In this document: in pieces, positions 47,627 through 59,302 of the stretch | Numbering within the stretch: position 1 is the stretch's first letter | How the letters are laid out: each line of letters opens with the position of its first letter | Made by a program: the position numbers and the translations under genes | Origin: Gammaproteobacteria bacterium | Lineage (GTDB): Bacteria; Pseudomonadota; Gammaproteobacteria; Steroidobacterales; Steroidobacteraceae | DNA length: 64,000 bases | Direction of reading: 5' to 3' | Assembly (NCBI GenBank): GCA_025358295.1 | Contig: JANYJY010000069.1 | Span: 97,147 to 161,146, forward strand | Notes under the pieces: model-generated | Database searches by the model: none | Seen by the model: the letters and a program-made list of their open reading frames with translations, nothing else | What the model was told of the DNA's origin: nothing

Positions 47627-47950
47627 TCAGCCCGACAAGCGGGCCTTGATCACGTCCTCGGCGTGATGGTCGGCGGCCTTTTCCTTGTGTTTTTTCACGC
47701 AGCGATCGAGTTTGTCGGCCAGCGCATCGATGGAAGCGTACATATTGTTTTCGGTCGCCTCGGCGTAGATCTTCGTTCCCCGCAACATCAGCGTGGCTTC
47801 GGCCTTGTGGCCCGACCTCTCCACCGTCAGCACGCAGTGAACATCGATCAATTGTTCGAAATGACGCGAAATACGTTCGAATTTCTTCAGCACGTAGGCC
47901 CGTAATGACTCGGTAACTTCCACATGGTGGCCACTGAGATCGAGCTGCAT
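47627..47950 (-). CDS. hpf: Ribosome hibernation promoting factor (short HPF)
   Basis: A 107-residue protein that binds the ribosomal decoding region and favours inactive 100S dimers in stationary phase. MQLDLSGHHVEVTESLRAYV and YAEATENNMYASIDALADKL are the family core, with a basic tail. AGGAGG lies six bases before ATG 47950, which fixes the start. It follows rpoN by 27 bp. Confidence 0.95.
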   Translation of the reverse strand: MQLDLSGHHVEVTESLRAYVLKKFERISRHFEQLIDVHCVLTVERSGHKAEATLMLRGTKIYAEATENNMYASIDALADKLDRCVKKHKEKAADHHAEDVIKARLSG

Positions 47951-47977
47951 GGGGTTCCTCCTAATATTCACTGATAT

Positions 47978-49450
47978 CTACGACGCGCGGGCGGCCGCTC
48001 GCTTCCGTTCGTTGGACGGCGCGATCTGCATGCCCTCGCGATACTTGGCAACGGTGCGCCTGGCCACCGGTATGCCCTCCTGCGACAAAATTTCCGCGAG
48101 CTTGCTGTCGCTCCACGGATTTTCCGGATTCTCCTGCGAAATCAATTTTCTTATCTTGGCGCGAATGGCTATGGACGACATTTCCGTGCCGTCGGCCGCT
48201 GCGACATGACTGGAAAAGAAATAGCGGAACTCGAACACGCCGCGCGGCGTGTGCATGTATTTGGCGGTGGTCACGCGGGAAATCGTCGACTCGTGCATTT
48301 CCACCGATTCGGCCACGTCCTTGAGAATGAGCGGTTCCATTGCTTCCTCGCCCAACTCGAAGAAGCTGGTCTGTCGTTGCACGATGCAGCGCGCCACCTT
48401 GATCAGGGTCTCGTTGCGGATTTCCAGGCTGCGCATCAGCCAGCGCGCTTCCTGTAATTGAGTGCGCAGCATGGCGTGATCGGGCGACCGGGAAATCAAT
48501 TTTGCATAGCTCTGATTCACGCGGACACGCGGCACCGTCGCCTGGTTGATCTCCACGATCCAACCATGGTCGGTGCGGCGCACGAAGACGTCCGGAATGA
48601 CGTATTCGGCCTGCGCCGGGTTGACGGCGGCGCCGGGACGCGGGTGGCACGAACGCACCAGCGCCAGCGCCATTTCCAAGTCGCTTTCGCTGCAGCGCAG
48701 CTGCCGGCGCAACAGCACCAACTGCTGGCCGGCGACGAGGTCGAGATGTTCCAGGGCGACCCGGATGGCAATGTCGCGTGCCGGGGTGTCCGAATGCAGT
48801 TGCCGCAGCTGCAGCGCAATGCACTCGCCGAGATTGCGCGCGCCGACGCCGGCCGGCTCCAGGGATTGAACCGCGGCGAGCACCCGTTCCACCTCCGCGG
48901 TGGTGGCCTCGATCTCCGGCAGCAAACTCAGGCGAACATCCTCGAGGTTGTCCTTGAGGTAGCCGTCCTCGGTGATGGCGTCGGTGATGACGCGTGCGAT
49001 CGCCATATCGGTGGCCGATAACTTGGCGAGTTCCAACTGCTCGATGAGTTGCTCTTGCAGGGTTTGTCCGTGTTGATCGCTGAAATCGCTGCTGCGGTCG
49101 TCATCCCCCGACCACGGTGTATCGGAGGGGCCGCTGGTCTGCTCGCCCCAGGCCTCATCGGCGATTTCCACTTCGGGTTCTTCGCGCTGTTCGCTGGGGG
49201 TGCTGTTGCCGTCCAATTCGGCGTATTTCTCTTCCTTTATCTCAGGCGCTTCCTCACGCTCGCGCGCAGCCTCGCCCAAGAGATCGCCGGTTTCCTCTTC
49301 AGCTTCGAGCATGACATTGGTTTCGAGGGTCTCCCGGACATGCGCCTGCAGGTCGAGGGAGGGTAGCTGCAACAGCCGGATGGCCTGTTGCAGCTGCGGC
49401 GTCATGGTGAGCTGCTGGCCGATGCGAAGCTGCAGACTTGGCTTCAACAT
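47978..49450 (-). CDS. rpoN: RNA polymerase sigma-54 factor
   Basis: 490 residues. Region I is SLQLRIGQQLTMTPQLQQAIRLLQL, region II is acidic (about 50-115), and region III ends with the RpoN box ARRTVAKYREGMQI at the C-terminus. It directs polymerase to -24/-12 promoters together with activator ATPases. ATG 49450 agrees with the conserved start. It lies 19 bp after lptB, the usual order. Confidence 0.97.
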   Translation of the reverse strand: MLKPSLQLRIGQQLTMTPQLQQAIRLLQLPSLDLQAHVRETLETNVMLEAEEETGDLLGEAAREREEAPEIKEEKYAELDGNSTPSEQREEPEVEIADEAWGEQTSGPSDTPWSGDDDRSSDFSDQHGQTLQEQLIEQLELAKLSATDMAIARVITDAITEDGYLKDNLEDVRLSLLPEIEATTAEVERVLAAVQSLEPAGVGARNLGECIALQLRQLHSDTPARDIAIRVALEHLDLVAGQQLVLLRRQLRCSESDLEMALALVRSCHPRPGAAVNPAQAEYVIPDVFVRRTDHGWIVEINQATVPRVRVNQSYAKLISRSPDHAMLRTQLQEARWLMRSLEIRNETLIKVARCIVQRQTSFFELGEEAMEPLILKDVAESVEMHESTISRVTTAKYMHTPRGVFEFRYFFSSHVAAADGTEMSSIAIRAKIRKLISQENPENPWSDSKLAEILSQEGIPVARRTVAKYREGMQIAPSNERKRAAARAS

Positions 49451-49469
49451 AGTTCGTTCAGATCCAAGC

Positions 49470-50195
49470 CTACAGTTTGAAATCCTGGCCCAAGTACACC
49501 TCACGAACCTGTGGGTTTGCAAGAATCTGATCCGCAGATCCGGACGCAAGCACGCTACCTTGACTCACGATGTAGGCGCGGCTGCAGATACCCAAGGTCT
49601 CACGGACATTATGATCCGTAATGAGCACGCCGATGCCCTTGTCCGACAAGTGCTTGATTATTCGTTGGATATCAGCCACGGATAGGGGGTCGACGCCGGC
49701 AAACGGTTCGTCCAGCAGGATGAACCTAGGATCGGCCGCCAAGGCACGGGCGTTTTCCACGCGGCGGCGCTCGCCGCCGGACAGGCTCATGCCGAGGCTG
49801 TCACGCACATGGCCGATGTGCAGTTCGCCCAGCAGCTCCTTGAGGCGCGCGGCGCGGCTCAAGTCGTCCAGTCCGGGGCGGGTTTCCAGAATTGCCATAA
49901 TATTGTCCGCGACCGATAGCCGGCGGAATACCGAGGGCTCTTGCGGGAGATAACCCAACCCGAGCTGAGCACGTTTGTGCAGGCTCAGTCGGCTGATGTC
50001 GCGATTGTCGAGAAAGATCTCGCCGTGCTCGCAGCGCGTCAGTCCGCAGATCATATAGAACGCCGTGGTCTTGCCCGCGCCGTTCGGGCCCAACAGGCCG
50101 ACGACCTCGCCGCTCTCGACTTCCAGCGACAAATCTCGCAGTACCTGCCGCGATTTGTAACTCTTGGCGAGGTTCAGGGCTCGCAATACGCTCAT
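49470..50195 (-). CDS. lptB: LPS export ABC transporter ATPase LptB
   Basis: 241 residues. Walker [18 protein letters not shown]-loop [10 protein letters not shown], signature [17 protein letters not shown], Walker [14 protein letters not shown] and switch His [10 protein letters not shown] are all complete. It powers LPS extraction with LptFG, which are not in this window. It overlaps lptA by 4 bp. Confidence 0.97.
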   Translation of the reverse strand: MSVLRALNLAKSYKSRQVLRDLSLEVESGEVVGLLGPNGAGKTTAFYMICGLTRCEHGEIFLDNRDISRLSLHKRAQLGLGYLPQEPSVFRRLSVADNIMAILETRPGLDDLSRAARLKELLGELHIGHVRDSLGMSLSGGERRRVENARALAADPRFILLDEPFAGVDPLSVADIQRIIKHLSDKGIGVLITDHNVRETLGICSRAYIVSQGSVLASGSADQILANPQVREVYLGQDFKL

Positions 50196-50800
50196 GGTTT
50201 GGGGACAGCCTGCGGCGTGATGATGATGTGCACGCGCTGGGAGCCCTGTTCCGAGCCTTCCGCCACGATATTCTGCGCGAGCACATTGTATTTCAACGAC
50301 TCGCCGTGAATCTCGTTCTGGCCGTCACTCAACCAGGCATTCTTGGACAGATGAACCGCACCCTTGGCGACATCGTAGTCGATGGTCTCGGCGCGTCCTT
50401 TGGCAAGTTTTCCCGTCTTGGCGATGCGCTGTTCGAAGGCCGCCGGGTTGCCGTTGACGATGGCCTTGGTGAGGAGTTTTTTTGCGAAAGTGATTTCGGC
50501 GTCGTCCGCAGTGAGCAGCCCTTGGTCCATGGCAATTTTCACATTGCCGCGAAAGCTCCAGCGGCTGTTCTCGAAGTCCAAGCCGGATGATCCGGTGGTT
50601 TGGGCCAGATCCGCAGCCACCGACATAGTCCCCTGCGCGATCCGCACCTTGTGATAGATCATGGTGTTGGACTTGTAGTCCAACTCAAAGGACTGAGCGT
50701 CGACCGTGAGAGTTTGCTGTTCCACGTGGGCAGCAATGGCCTGAGAGGCCGGCACGGCGAGCACGAACAAGGCGACGGTTTTAAGGATGGAAGCGGCCAC
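50192..50800 (-). CDS. lptA: LPS periplasmic bridge protein LptA
   Basis: 202 residues with a signal peptide ([19 protein letters not shown]) and an OstA-like beta-jellyroll: [31 protein letters not shown] and [26 protein letters not shown]. It forms the periplasmic path for LPS between LptC and LptD. The start is GTG at 50800 within the end of lptC, a 20 bp overlap. Confidence 0.92.
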   Translation of the reverse strand: MAASILKTVALFVLAVPASQAIAAHVEQQTLTVDAQSFELDYKSNTMIYHKVRIAQGTMSVAADLAQTTGSSGLDFENSRWSFRGNVKIAMDQGLLTADDAEITFAKKLLTKAIVNGNPAAFEQRIAKTGKLAKGRAETIDYDVAKGAVHLSKNAWLSDGQNEIHGESLKYNVLAQNIVAEGSEQGSQRVHIIITPQAVPKP

Positions 50801-51338
50801 TGACCTTGGATTCTAGACGCAACGTGCGCTCTTTTAAATTCGCGACCAGCCCGCGGGCGGTCAATGTGTGTTCCGCGAAATCGATCCGCACATCATCCTT
50901 GGTGCTCGCTATCGAGCCGGGAACATCGTAGCTCAGGGTATCGGTGCGCACCACGGCCGTGGCGTTGCGCCCGGAGGCCTCTCCCTGCAGCCGTACATTG
51001 CCGCTCACGTCAATTACCTTGCCGCCGGGCCGCACGTGGGCGACATCTCCCACCATGACCCAAGTCTGTCCGCCGGGGGCCTGGTAGCCAACCCGCACAT
51101 TGTAGAGCGCCACCTCGCTACCATGGTCGATTTGGTCGATGCGCTCGGCCTCGACGCGAATACTGGGATTGCCCGCGAGGTCATAGTCGGTGAGCACGGC
51201 ATTCTTCAGATAATAGCCGGGCATATCCGCCTGTTTGGCAGTCTTTTGCGCCTGAGGTCTGCGGGCGGGGGAGGTCAGAATCCATGTGCTGATGCCCAAA
51301 GCGATGACCGCAAGCACGGTAAATACCCGAAACAGCAT
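50781..51338 (-). CDS. lptC: LPS export protein LptC
   Basis: 185 residues: one N-terminal membrane helix (LFRVFTVLAVIALGISTWIL) and a periplasmic LptC fold with MPGYYLKNAVLTDYDLAGNPSIRVEAERI and DVSGNVRLQGEASGRNATAVVRTDTLSY. It passes LPS from LptB2FG to LptA. Its start overlaps the kdsC stop by one base. Confidence 0.93.
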   Translation of the reverse strand: MLFRVFTVLAVIALGISTWILTSPARRPQAQKTAKQADMPGYYLKNAVLTDYDLAGNPSIRVEAERIDQIDHGSEVALYNVRVGYQAPGGQTWVMVGDVAHVRPGGKVIDVSGNVRLQGEASGRNATAVVRTDTLSYDVPGSIASTKDDVRIDFAEHTLTARGLVANLKERTLRLESKVSGRFHP

Positions 51339-51841
51339 CAGCGCCGCCCGGCACGTGCGCGAAGCAGTGCGTCACACAGTTCGCGCACAGCGCCCCGGCC
51401 ACCCTCGGTCTTGGCGATCCAATGTGCGGCGGACAGCACCAAGGGGTGTGCGTCCGCGACCGCACCCGCCACTCCCACCGCCGACATGAGCGGCAGGTCG
51501 GGCGTATCGTCGCAGATGCAGGCGCAATTCAAGGGGTCCAGGCCCAATCGCCGGGTCAGGCGCTGCAGCGCGGCCACCTTGTCGCTGCACGCTTGCATGA
51601 CATGCGGCACGCCGAGTTCCCGCATCCGCGCGGCCACAGCGCTTGAGCGCCGGCCGCTCACTGCCGCCACTTCGACGCCGGCCCCCATCAGTAGCTTGAT
51701 CCCATGACCGTCGCGTACATGGAACACCTTGAGCGGTTCGCCGCGGGCACCGAAATACAGGCGTCCATCGGTGAGCACGCCGTCGACGTCCAGGATCAGC
51801 AGCTGGATGCGTGCCAGCGGCGTCGCTTTGCGAGCCTTCAA
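51338..51841 (-). CDS. kdsC: 3-deoxy-D-manno-octulosonate 8-phosphate phosphatase
   Basis: A 167-residue HAD phosphatase with no cap domain. LLILDVDGVLTDGRLYFG is motif I, AVSGRRSSAV motif II, and CICDDTPDLPLM the metal motif, where the family usually has GDD; the Asp residues are kept. It makes Kdo for the waaA reaction encoded elsewhere in this window. It overlaps kdsD by 4 bp. Confidence 0.95.
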   Translation of the reverse strand: MKARKATPLARIQLLILDVDGVLTDGRLYFGARGEPLKVFHVRDGHGIKLLMGAGVEVAAVSGRRSSAVAARMRELGVPHVMQACSDKVAALQRLTRRLGLDPLNCACICDDTPDLPLMSAVGVAGAVADAHPLVLSAAHWIAKTEGGRGAVRELCDALLRARAGRR

Positions 51842-52821
51842 ACCACACCCGCGCGCAGCAGATCATGCACGTTGAGCGCGCCGACGATTTTCTGGTCCGC
51901 ATCGACCACGACCAGCGACGTAATCCTATGGGTCTCCATCAGAAGCACGGCCTCCGCAGCGAGCGTCGTTGGACGCACCGTCTTGGCGTTGCGGCTCATG
52001 ACCTGGTCCATGCGCGTGGCGCGCAAATCCGTGCCGGCATCGAGCGCGCGGCGCAGGTCGCCGTCCGTGAACACGCCGAGCAGCTGCCGGTTCTCATCGA
52101 CGATGGCGGTCATGCCGAGACCTTTGCGCGTCACTTCCAGCAGGCCTTCGGCCAGCGCTGTGGCGGCGCTCACGGTGGGAATATCGGCGCCGGTGCGCAT
52201 CACATCGTTCACATGCAGCAGCAGGCGCCTTCCCAGGCTCCCGGCGGGATGCGAGCGCGCGAAATCCTCTTCGGTGAAACCGCGCGCCTTGAGCAGCGCT
52301 ACGGCCAGCGCGTCGCCCACGGCCAGCGCCGCCGTGGTGCTGGCCGTGGGCGCCAAATTGAGCGGACAAGCCTCGGCGGGTACCCCAATGTCCAAATGCA
52401 CGGTCGCGGCCCGCGCGAGTGCGGAGCTCGCATTGCCGGTAAATGCGATCAGCGGCACTCCCAGACGCGCAATCACCGGCACGATGGTGAGAATTTCTTC
52501 GGTTTCGCCGGAATTGGACAGGGCGAGCACCGCGTCGTCGCGCGTGATCATGCCCACGTCGCCATGGCTCGCCTCGCCGGGATGCATAAAAAACGCGGGC
52601 GTTCCGGTGCTGGCCAAAGTGGCGGCGATCTTGCCGCCGACATGGCCGGATTTGCCCATGCCGGTCACCACGACGCGACCACGGCAGCTAAGACAAATGC
52701 GACAGGCGCGTGCAAACTCCGACCCTAGGCGCGGCACCTGGGCGCGCAAACCGTCGATCTCGATGCTGAGTGCCTGGCGGCCGAGATCGACCAGGGCTTC
52801 GTCGGTGAACTCGAGATTCAT
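51838..52821 (-). CDS. kdsD: Arabinose-5-phosphate isomerase
   Basis: 327 residues: a SIS domain (VVVTGMGKSGHVGGKIAATLASTGTP, ASHGDVGMI, ALSNSGETEEI) followed by two CBS domains (LLHVNDVMRTG and ATRMDQVMSRNAKTV). It converts ribulose 5-phosphate to arabinose 5-phosphate, the first step to Kdo. It heads the minus-strand operon down to rapZ. ATG 52821 is chosen at the conserved N-terminus; ibaG starts divergently 47 bp away. Confidence 0.96.
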   Translation of the reverse strand: MNLEFTDEALVDLGRQALSIEIDGLRAQVPRLGSEFARACRICLSCRGRVVVTGMGKSGHVGGKIAATLASTGTPAFFMHPGEASHGDVGMITRDDAVLALSNSGETEEILTIVPVIARLGVPLIAFTGNASSALARAATVHLDIGVPAEACPLNLAPTASTTAALAVGDALAVALLKARGFTEEDFARSHPAGSLGRRLLLHVNDVMRTGADIPTVSAATALAEGLLEVTRKGLGMTAIVDENRQLLGVFTDGDLRRALDAGTDLRATRMDQVMSRNAKTVRPTTLAAEAVLLMETHRITSLVVVDADQKIVGALNVHDLLRAGVV

Positions 52822-52868
52822 GCGGGGATGATACCGCGGATAGCTTAAGATAATTTGCAGGAGCGAAC

Positions 52869-55523
<2,655 letters not shown>

Positions 55524-55567
55524 TTAATATCGCTCCTCGGGCCTTAAGGGGAATCCACTTATCTGTG

Positions 55568-55595
55568 TATAATGCGCTCCCAATATTCTTTGGGA
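55568..55595 (+). promoter_or_regulatory. petABC promoter -10 and start-proximal hairpin
   Basis: TATAAT at 55568-55573 is a perfect -10; the best -35 position reads TTAAGG (55544-55549, 18 bp spacer) and is weak. Just where transcription would begin, TCCCAA (55578-55583) and TTGGGA (55590-55595) form a six-pair stem with a six-base loop. It may protect the 5' end of the message or be an operator. Confidence 0.5.
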
Positions 55596-55654
55596 AACAC
55601 TACCGCTAGAGGGGTTTGCGTGAAGATTTGTCAACATTGCGTAGGGACAATCGA

Positions 55655-56275
55655 ATGAATGATCAGGTTGACCATAGCCGGCGCCGCTTGTTGACGGCGG
55701 CCACAGTCGGCACCGGGGCGATCGGCGTTGCGTTCGCGGCAATTCCTTTTTTGGCGTCATGGCAGCCCAGTGCGCGCGCCAAGGCGCTCGGCGCGCCGGT
55801 CGAAGTGGATGCATCCAAGCTGGAATCAGGACAGATGTTGAAGGTGGTGTGGCGCGGACAGGCCGTGTTCGTCGTGCGCCGCGTGAAGGGCAGCCTCGAA
55901 CAGCTCGGCAACCACGACGCCCTGCTGGCCGATCCCGCCTCTGAAGATTCCTTGCAGCCGGATTATATTAAATCCAGCGGTGCTGTGCGGGCGCGCAATC
56001 CTGAGTATTGGGTGGGGCTGGCCGTATGCACCCACCTCGGCTGTTCGCCATTGGGCGCTTTCGAGGCGAATAATTCGTTTCAGGTGGCCGGCGCCGACCT
56101 GGGCGCGAATTGGCCGGGCGGCTTTTACTGCCCTTGTCACGGTTCCAAGTACGATTTGTCGGGGCGCGTCTTCAAGAGCATGCCGGCACCGAAGAACCTG
56201 ACCGTGCCGCCGTACGTGTTCGCGGAAAACGCACGAATCACGATCGGCGTCGACGACGCCCCCAAGACAGTTTAG
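55655..56275 (+). CDS. petA: Ubiquinol-cytochrome c reductase Rieske iron-sulfur subunit
   Basis: 206 residues from ATG 55655, preceded by AGGGA. A twin-arginine-like SRRRLLTAATVG precedes the membrane helix. The [2Fe-2S] ligands are in CTHLGC and CPCHGSKYD. The inserted loop between the two (about 35 residues) is typical for proteobacterial Rieske proteins. It is the first gene of the bc1 operon, with petB 17 bp on. Confidence 0.96.
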   Translation: MNDQVDHSRRRLLTAATVGTGAIGVAFAAIPFLASWQPSARAKALGAPVEVDASKLESGQMLKVVWRGQAVFVVRRVKGSLEQLGNHDALLADPASEDSLQPDYIKSSGAVRARNPEYWVGLAVCTHLGCSPLGAFEANNSFQVAGADLGANWPGGFYCPCHGSKYDLSGRVFKSMPAPKNLTVPPYVFAENARITIGVDDAPKTV

Positions 56276-56292
56276 CTACGAGAGGTTGAGCG

Positions 56293-57528
56293 ATGGCCGC
56301 AGGAAGTTTCATTGGCTGGATCGATCAGCGCTTTCCGCTGACTAAAATGTGGAGGGAGCAGGTTTCCGAGTACTACGCGCCGAAGAATTTCAATTTTTGG
56401 TACTACTTTGGAGTCATTTCGCTCGTCGTCCTCGTCAACCAGCTGGTCACGGGCATATTCCTGACGATGAACTACAAGCCCTCCGCGGCCGAAGCGTTCT
56501 CATCGATCGAATACATCATGCGGGACGTGGATGGGGGCTGGCTGATCCGCTACATGCACTCCACCGGCGCGTCGGCGTTTTTCATCGTGATTTATCTGCA
56601 CATGTTCCGTGCGTTGCTGTACGGATCGCATCGCAAACCGCGCGAGCTCATCTGGATCTTCGGCTGTCTCATTTTCTTGCTGCTGATGGCGGAAGCCTTC
56701 ATGGGCTATGTGCTGCCCTGGGGCAATATGAGCTACTGGGGCGCACAGGTCATCGTCTCGCTGTTCAGCAGCGTGCCCTACGTCGGCGGCACCTTGGTCG
56801 ATTGGATCCGCGGCGACTACTACATTGCCGATGCAACGTTGAACCGATTCTTTGCTTTGCACGTGGCCGCGTTGCCGCTGGCGCTGATTTTCCTGGTGAT
56901 CGCGCATTTGATGGCGCTGCACGAGGTAGGCTCGAACAATCCCGACGGCATCGAAATCAAGAAGCACAAGGACGCGCAGGGCCATCCCCTCGACGGAATT
57001 CCTTTCCATCCCTATTACACCGTCAAGGACACCGTCGGCATCGCCGGTTTCCTGCTGTTGTTCTGCGGCGTGATTTTCTTTGCACCGACCTTCGGCGGCC
57101 TGTTCTTGGAGTCACCGAATTTCGAGCCGGCCAATCCCTTGCAGACCCCGCCGCACATTGCTCCGGTGTGGTATTTCACGCCGTTTTACGCCATGTTGCG
57201 GGCCGTCCCATCGTTCGCGGGAACGCAGATCTGGGGCGTTCTGGTGATGGGCGCCGCAGTGCTGGTGCTGTTCTTCCTGCCTTGGCTGGATCGGTCGCCG
57301 GTGCGCTCGATTCGCTACCGCGGACCGATCTACAAGGTGATGCTCGCCATCTTCGTTTTTTCATTCATCGCCTTGGGATTCTGCGGAATGAAACCGCCGT
57401 CGGGCATTTACCCGACATTGGCTAAAATCTGCACGGTTTTGTATTTTGCTTTCTTTTTGCTGATGCCCTGGTACACGAAATTCGATAGCGTGAAGCCGGT
57501 GCCGGAAAGGGTCACAGGACATGCTTAA
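56293..57528 (+). CDS. petB: Ubiquinol-cytochrome c reductase cytochrome b
   Basis: 411 residues with eight membrane helices. The haem-ligand His pairs are in HSTGASAFFIVIYLHMFR and HVAALPLALIFLVIAHL. The Qo-site motif reads PVWY (residues 291-294) instead of the PEWY of mitochondria and alphaproteobacteria. It oxidises ubiquinol and reduces the high-potential chain and the low-potential haems. GAGAGGTTGAG lies before the ATG. It overlaps petC by 8 bp. Confidence 0.96.
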   Translation: MAAGSFIGWIDQRFPLTKMWREQVSEYYAPKNFNFWYYFGVISLVVLVNQLVTGIFLTMNYKPSAAEAFSSIEYIMRDVDGGWLIRYMHSTGASAFFIVIYLHMFRALLYGSHRKPRELIWIFGCLIFLLLMAEAFMGYVLPWGNMSYWGAQVIVSLFSSVPYVGGTLVDWIRGDYYIADATLNRFFALHVAALPLALIFLVIAHLMALHEVGSNNPDGIEIKKHKDAQGHPLDGIPFHPYYTVKDTVGIAGFLLLFCGVIFFAPTFGGLFLESPNFEPANPLQTPPHIAPVWYFTPFYAMLRAVPSFAGTQIWGVLVMGAAVLVLFFLPWLDRSPVRSIRYRGPIYKVMLAIFVFSFIALGFCGMKPPSGIYPTLAKICTVLYFAFFLLMPWYTKFDSVKPVPERVTGHA

Positions 57529-58261
57529 AAGCTGGGTATTGATTACATTGGCCCTCTGTTCCGGAGGCTATGCCGCCGCTGAGGAAGGAGAGATTCCGCT
57601 CCTGCAGTCCGGCGCGGACATTCACAACACCGACTCTCTGCAGCGCGGCGCACGTAATTTCATGAATTACTGCTCCGGCTGCCACTCCCTCAAATACGTG
57701 CGGTACAACCGGCTGGCGGCGGACCTGAACATCCCCGAGGCGGAACTCGCGCCCAATTTGATGTTCACCTCGGACAAAGTCGTGGACACCATCAATTCGG
57801 CGATGCCGAAGGATTCGGAGAGCTGGTTCGGCAAACAGCCTCCCGATCTGTCTTTGATGGCCAGAGCCCGGGGAGTGGACTATCTCTATTCATTCCTGAA
57901 GGGTTTCTACGTCGACAAAACCCGTCCTTGGGGCGTGAATAATCTGTACCTGCCGAGCGCTGCGATGCCGCATGTGCTGCAGTCTCTACAGGGTAGGCAG
58001 AAGCCGGTATTCAAGAACGAGCCGGACGATCGCGGCAGCGCCAGAATGGTGCTGGTGGGGGTCGAGGCAATGACTCCGGGCGCCATGAAGCCGGAGGAGT
58101 ATGATCAGTTCGTTCGCGACATCGCGAATTTTCTGGATTACGCCGGGGAGCCCATCAAAGCGAAGCGCGAGTCGATGGGCGTCTTTATCACCCTATTCTT
58201 GCTGGTGTTCTTTGTATTCGCCTACCTGCTGAAGAAAGAGTATTGGAAGGACATACACTGA
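57521..58261 (+). CDS. petC: Cytochrome c1
   Basis: 246 residues with a signal peptide (LITLALCSGGYAAA). CSGCH (residues 51-55) binds haem c, the Met ligand is likely in SAAMPHVL, and one C-terminal anchor helix (GVFITLFLLVFFVFAYLL) ends in basic residues. It passes electrons from the Rieske protein to cytochrome c. sspA follows 19 bp after it, the usual petABC-sspAB order. Confidence 0.95.
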   Translation: MLKSWVLITLALCSGGYAAAEEGEIPLLQSGADIHNTDSLQRGARNFMNYCSGCHSLKYVRYNRLAADLNIPEAELAPNLMFTSDKVVDTINSAMPKDSESWFGKQPPDLSLMARARGVDYLYSFLKGFYVDKTRPWGVNNLYLPSAAMPHVLQSLQGRQKPVFKNEPDDRGSARMVLVGVEAMTPGAMKPEEYDQFVRDIANFLDYAGEPIKAKRESMGVFITLFLLVFFVFAYLLKKEYWKDIH

Positions 58262-58280
58262 CGCAGAGGAGATCGCGTTA

Positions 58281-58898
58281 GTGGCACGTCGCTCGGTGAT
58301 GACATTGTTTTCTGCTCCGGCTGACCCTTGGAGTCACCGGACGCGCATTGTTCTTGCCGAGAAGGGCATTGCCATTGAATTGGTCAACGTCGATCCGAAC
58401 GACTTGCCGGAAGATCTGCTCGACCTCAATCCCTACCATAGCGTGCCGACCTTGGTGGACCGGGATCTGGTGCTGTACGACTCGCGCGTCATCATCGAGT
58501 ACTTGGACGAGCGCTTCCCGCACCCACCCCTCATGCCCATCGATCCGGTGACGCGCGCGCAGTTCCGCGTGGCGCTGTACCGCGTTGAGCGCGACTGGTA
58601 CGCACTCGCCCGCGATATCGAGTCCGATCCGCAGGGCAAGACAGCAGCGCACAGCCGCAAGGTGCTGGGCGAGGCGATTTGTGCCAGCGCCGACGTGTTC
58701 AAGGCGAAACCGTTCTTTCTCAGCGACGAATTTTCTCTGGTCGACGCCAGCATCGCGCCCATCCTGTGGCGATTGCCGAGCTACGGCATCGAGCTTCCGG
58801 TGCAGGCCCAACCCATCACGAAATACATGAATTCGATCTTCGCGCGCTCGACCTTCCGCTCGTGTTTAACCGAGGCCGAAAGGGACATGCGCCATTGA
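58281..58898 (+). CDS. sspA: Stringent starvation protein A
   Basis: A 205-residue GST-fold protein that binds RNA polymerase and alters transcription under starvation and acid stress in E. coli. VMTLFSAPADPWSHRTRIVLAEKG lacks the catalytic Ser/Cys of GSTs, and LNPYHSVPTLVDRDLVLYDSRVIIEYLDERFPHPPL is family-typical; the PHP motif matches the surface needed for SspA action. GAGGAGA lies before the GTG start. It overlaps sspB by TTGA. Confidence 0.95.
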   Translation: MARRSVMTLFSAPADPWSHRTRIVLAEKGIAIELVNVDPNDLPEDLLDLNPYHSVPTLVDRDLVLYDSRVIIEYLDERFPHPPLMPIDPVTRAQFRVALYRVERDWYALARDIESDPQGKTAAHSRKVLGEAICASADVFKAKPFFLSDEFSLVDASIAPILWRLPSYGIELPVQAQPITKYMNSIFARSTFRSCLTEAERDMRH

Positions 58899-59302
58899 AA
58901 CCCAGGCGGCCTTATCTGCTGCGCGCCCTGCACGAATGGATTTCCGACAGCGGTGAGACGCCGCACATTGTGGTGGATGCGACTGCCGAAGGCGTCACGG
59001 TGCCGCGCCAGTACGTCAAGGACGGTAAAATCGTTCTCAATGTGAGTTTTAACGCGACCCAGATTCTGAAGCTGGGCAACGACTTCGTCAGTTTCGAGGC
59101 CCGCTTCGGTGGCGTCGGGTTCGCGGTGCAAGTTCCCGTTCGTGCGATTCTGGGCATTTACGCGCGCGAAACCGGGCAGGGTATGATTTTTCCAGAGGGC
59201 GATGCCGATCCCGATCCCACGGACGGGCCGCCGGCCACACCCGCGGCGGGGCAGGACAGCACGCCCAAGCCGAAGCGCCCGAAGCTGCAGGTCGTCAAGT
59301 AG
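58895..59302 (+). CDS. sspB: ClpXP adaptor, stringent starvation protein B
   Basis: 135 residues from a TTG start that overlaps the sspA stop. RRPYLLRALHEWISDSGETPHIVVDA and PRQYVKDGKIVLNVSFNAT form the substrate-binding domain, followed by an acidic, Pro-rich flexible linker. The end KRPKLQVVK is the ClpX-binding tail. It delivers ssrA-tagged proteins to ClpXP. Confidence 0.95.
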   Translation: MKPRRPYLLRALHEWISDSGETPHIVVDATAEGVTVPRQYVKDGKIVLNVSFNATQILKLGNDFVSFEARFGGVGFAVQVPVRAILGIYARETGQGMIFPEGDADPDPTDGPPATPAAGQDSTPKPKRPKLQVVK

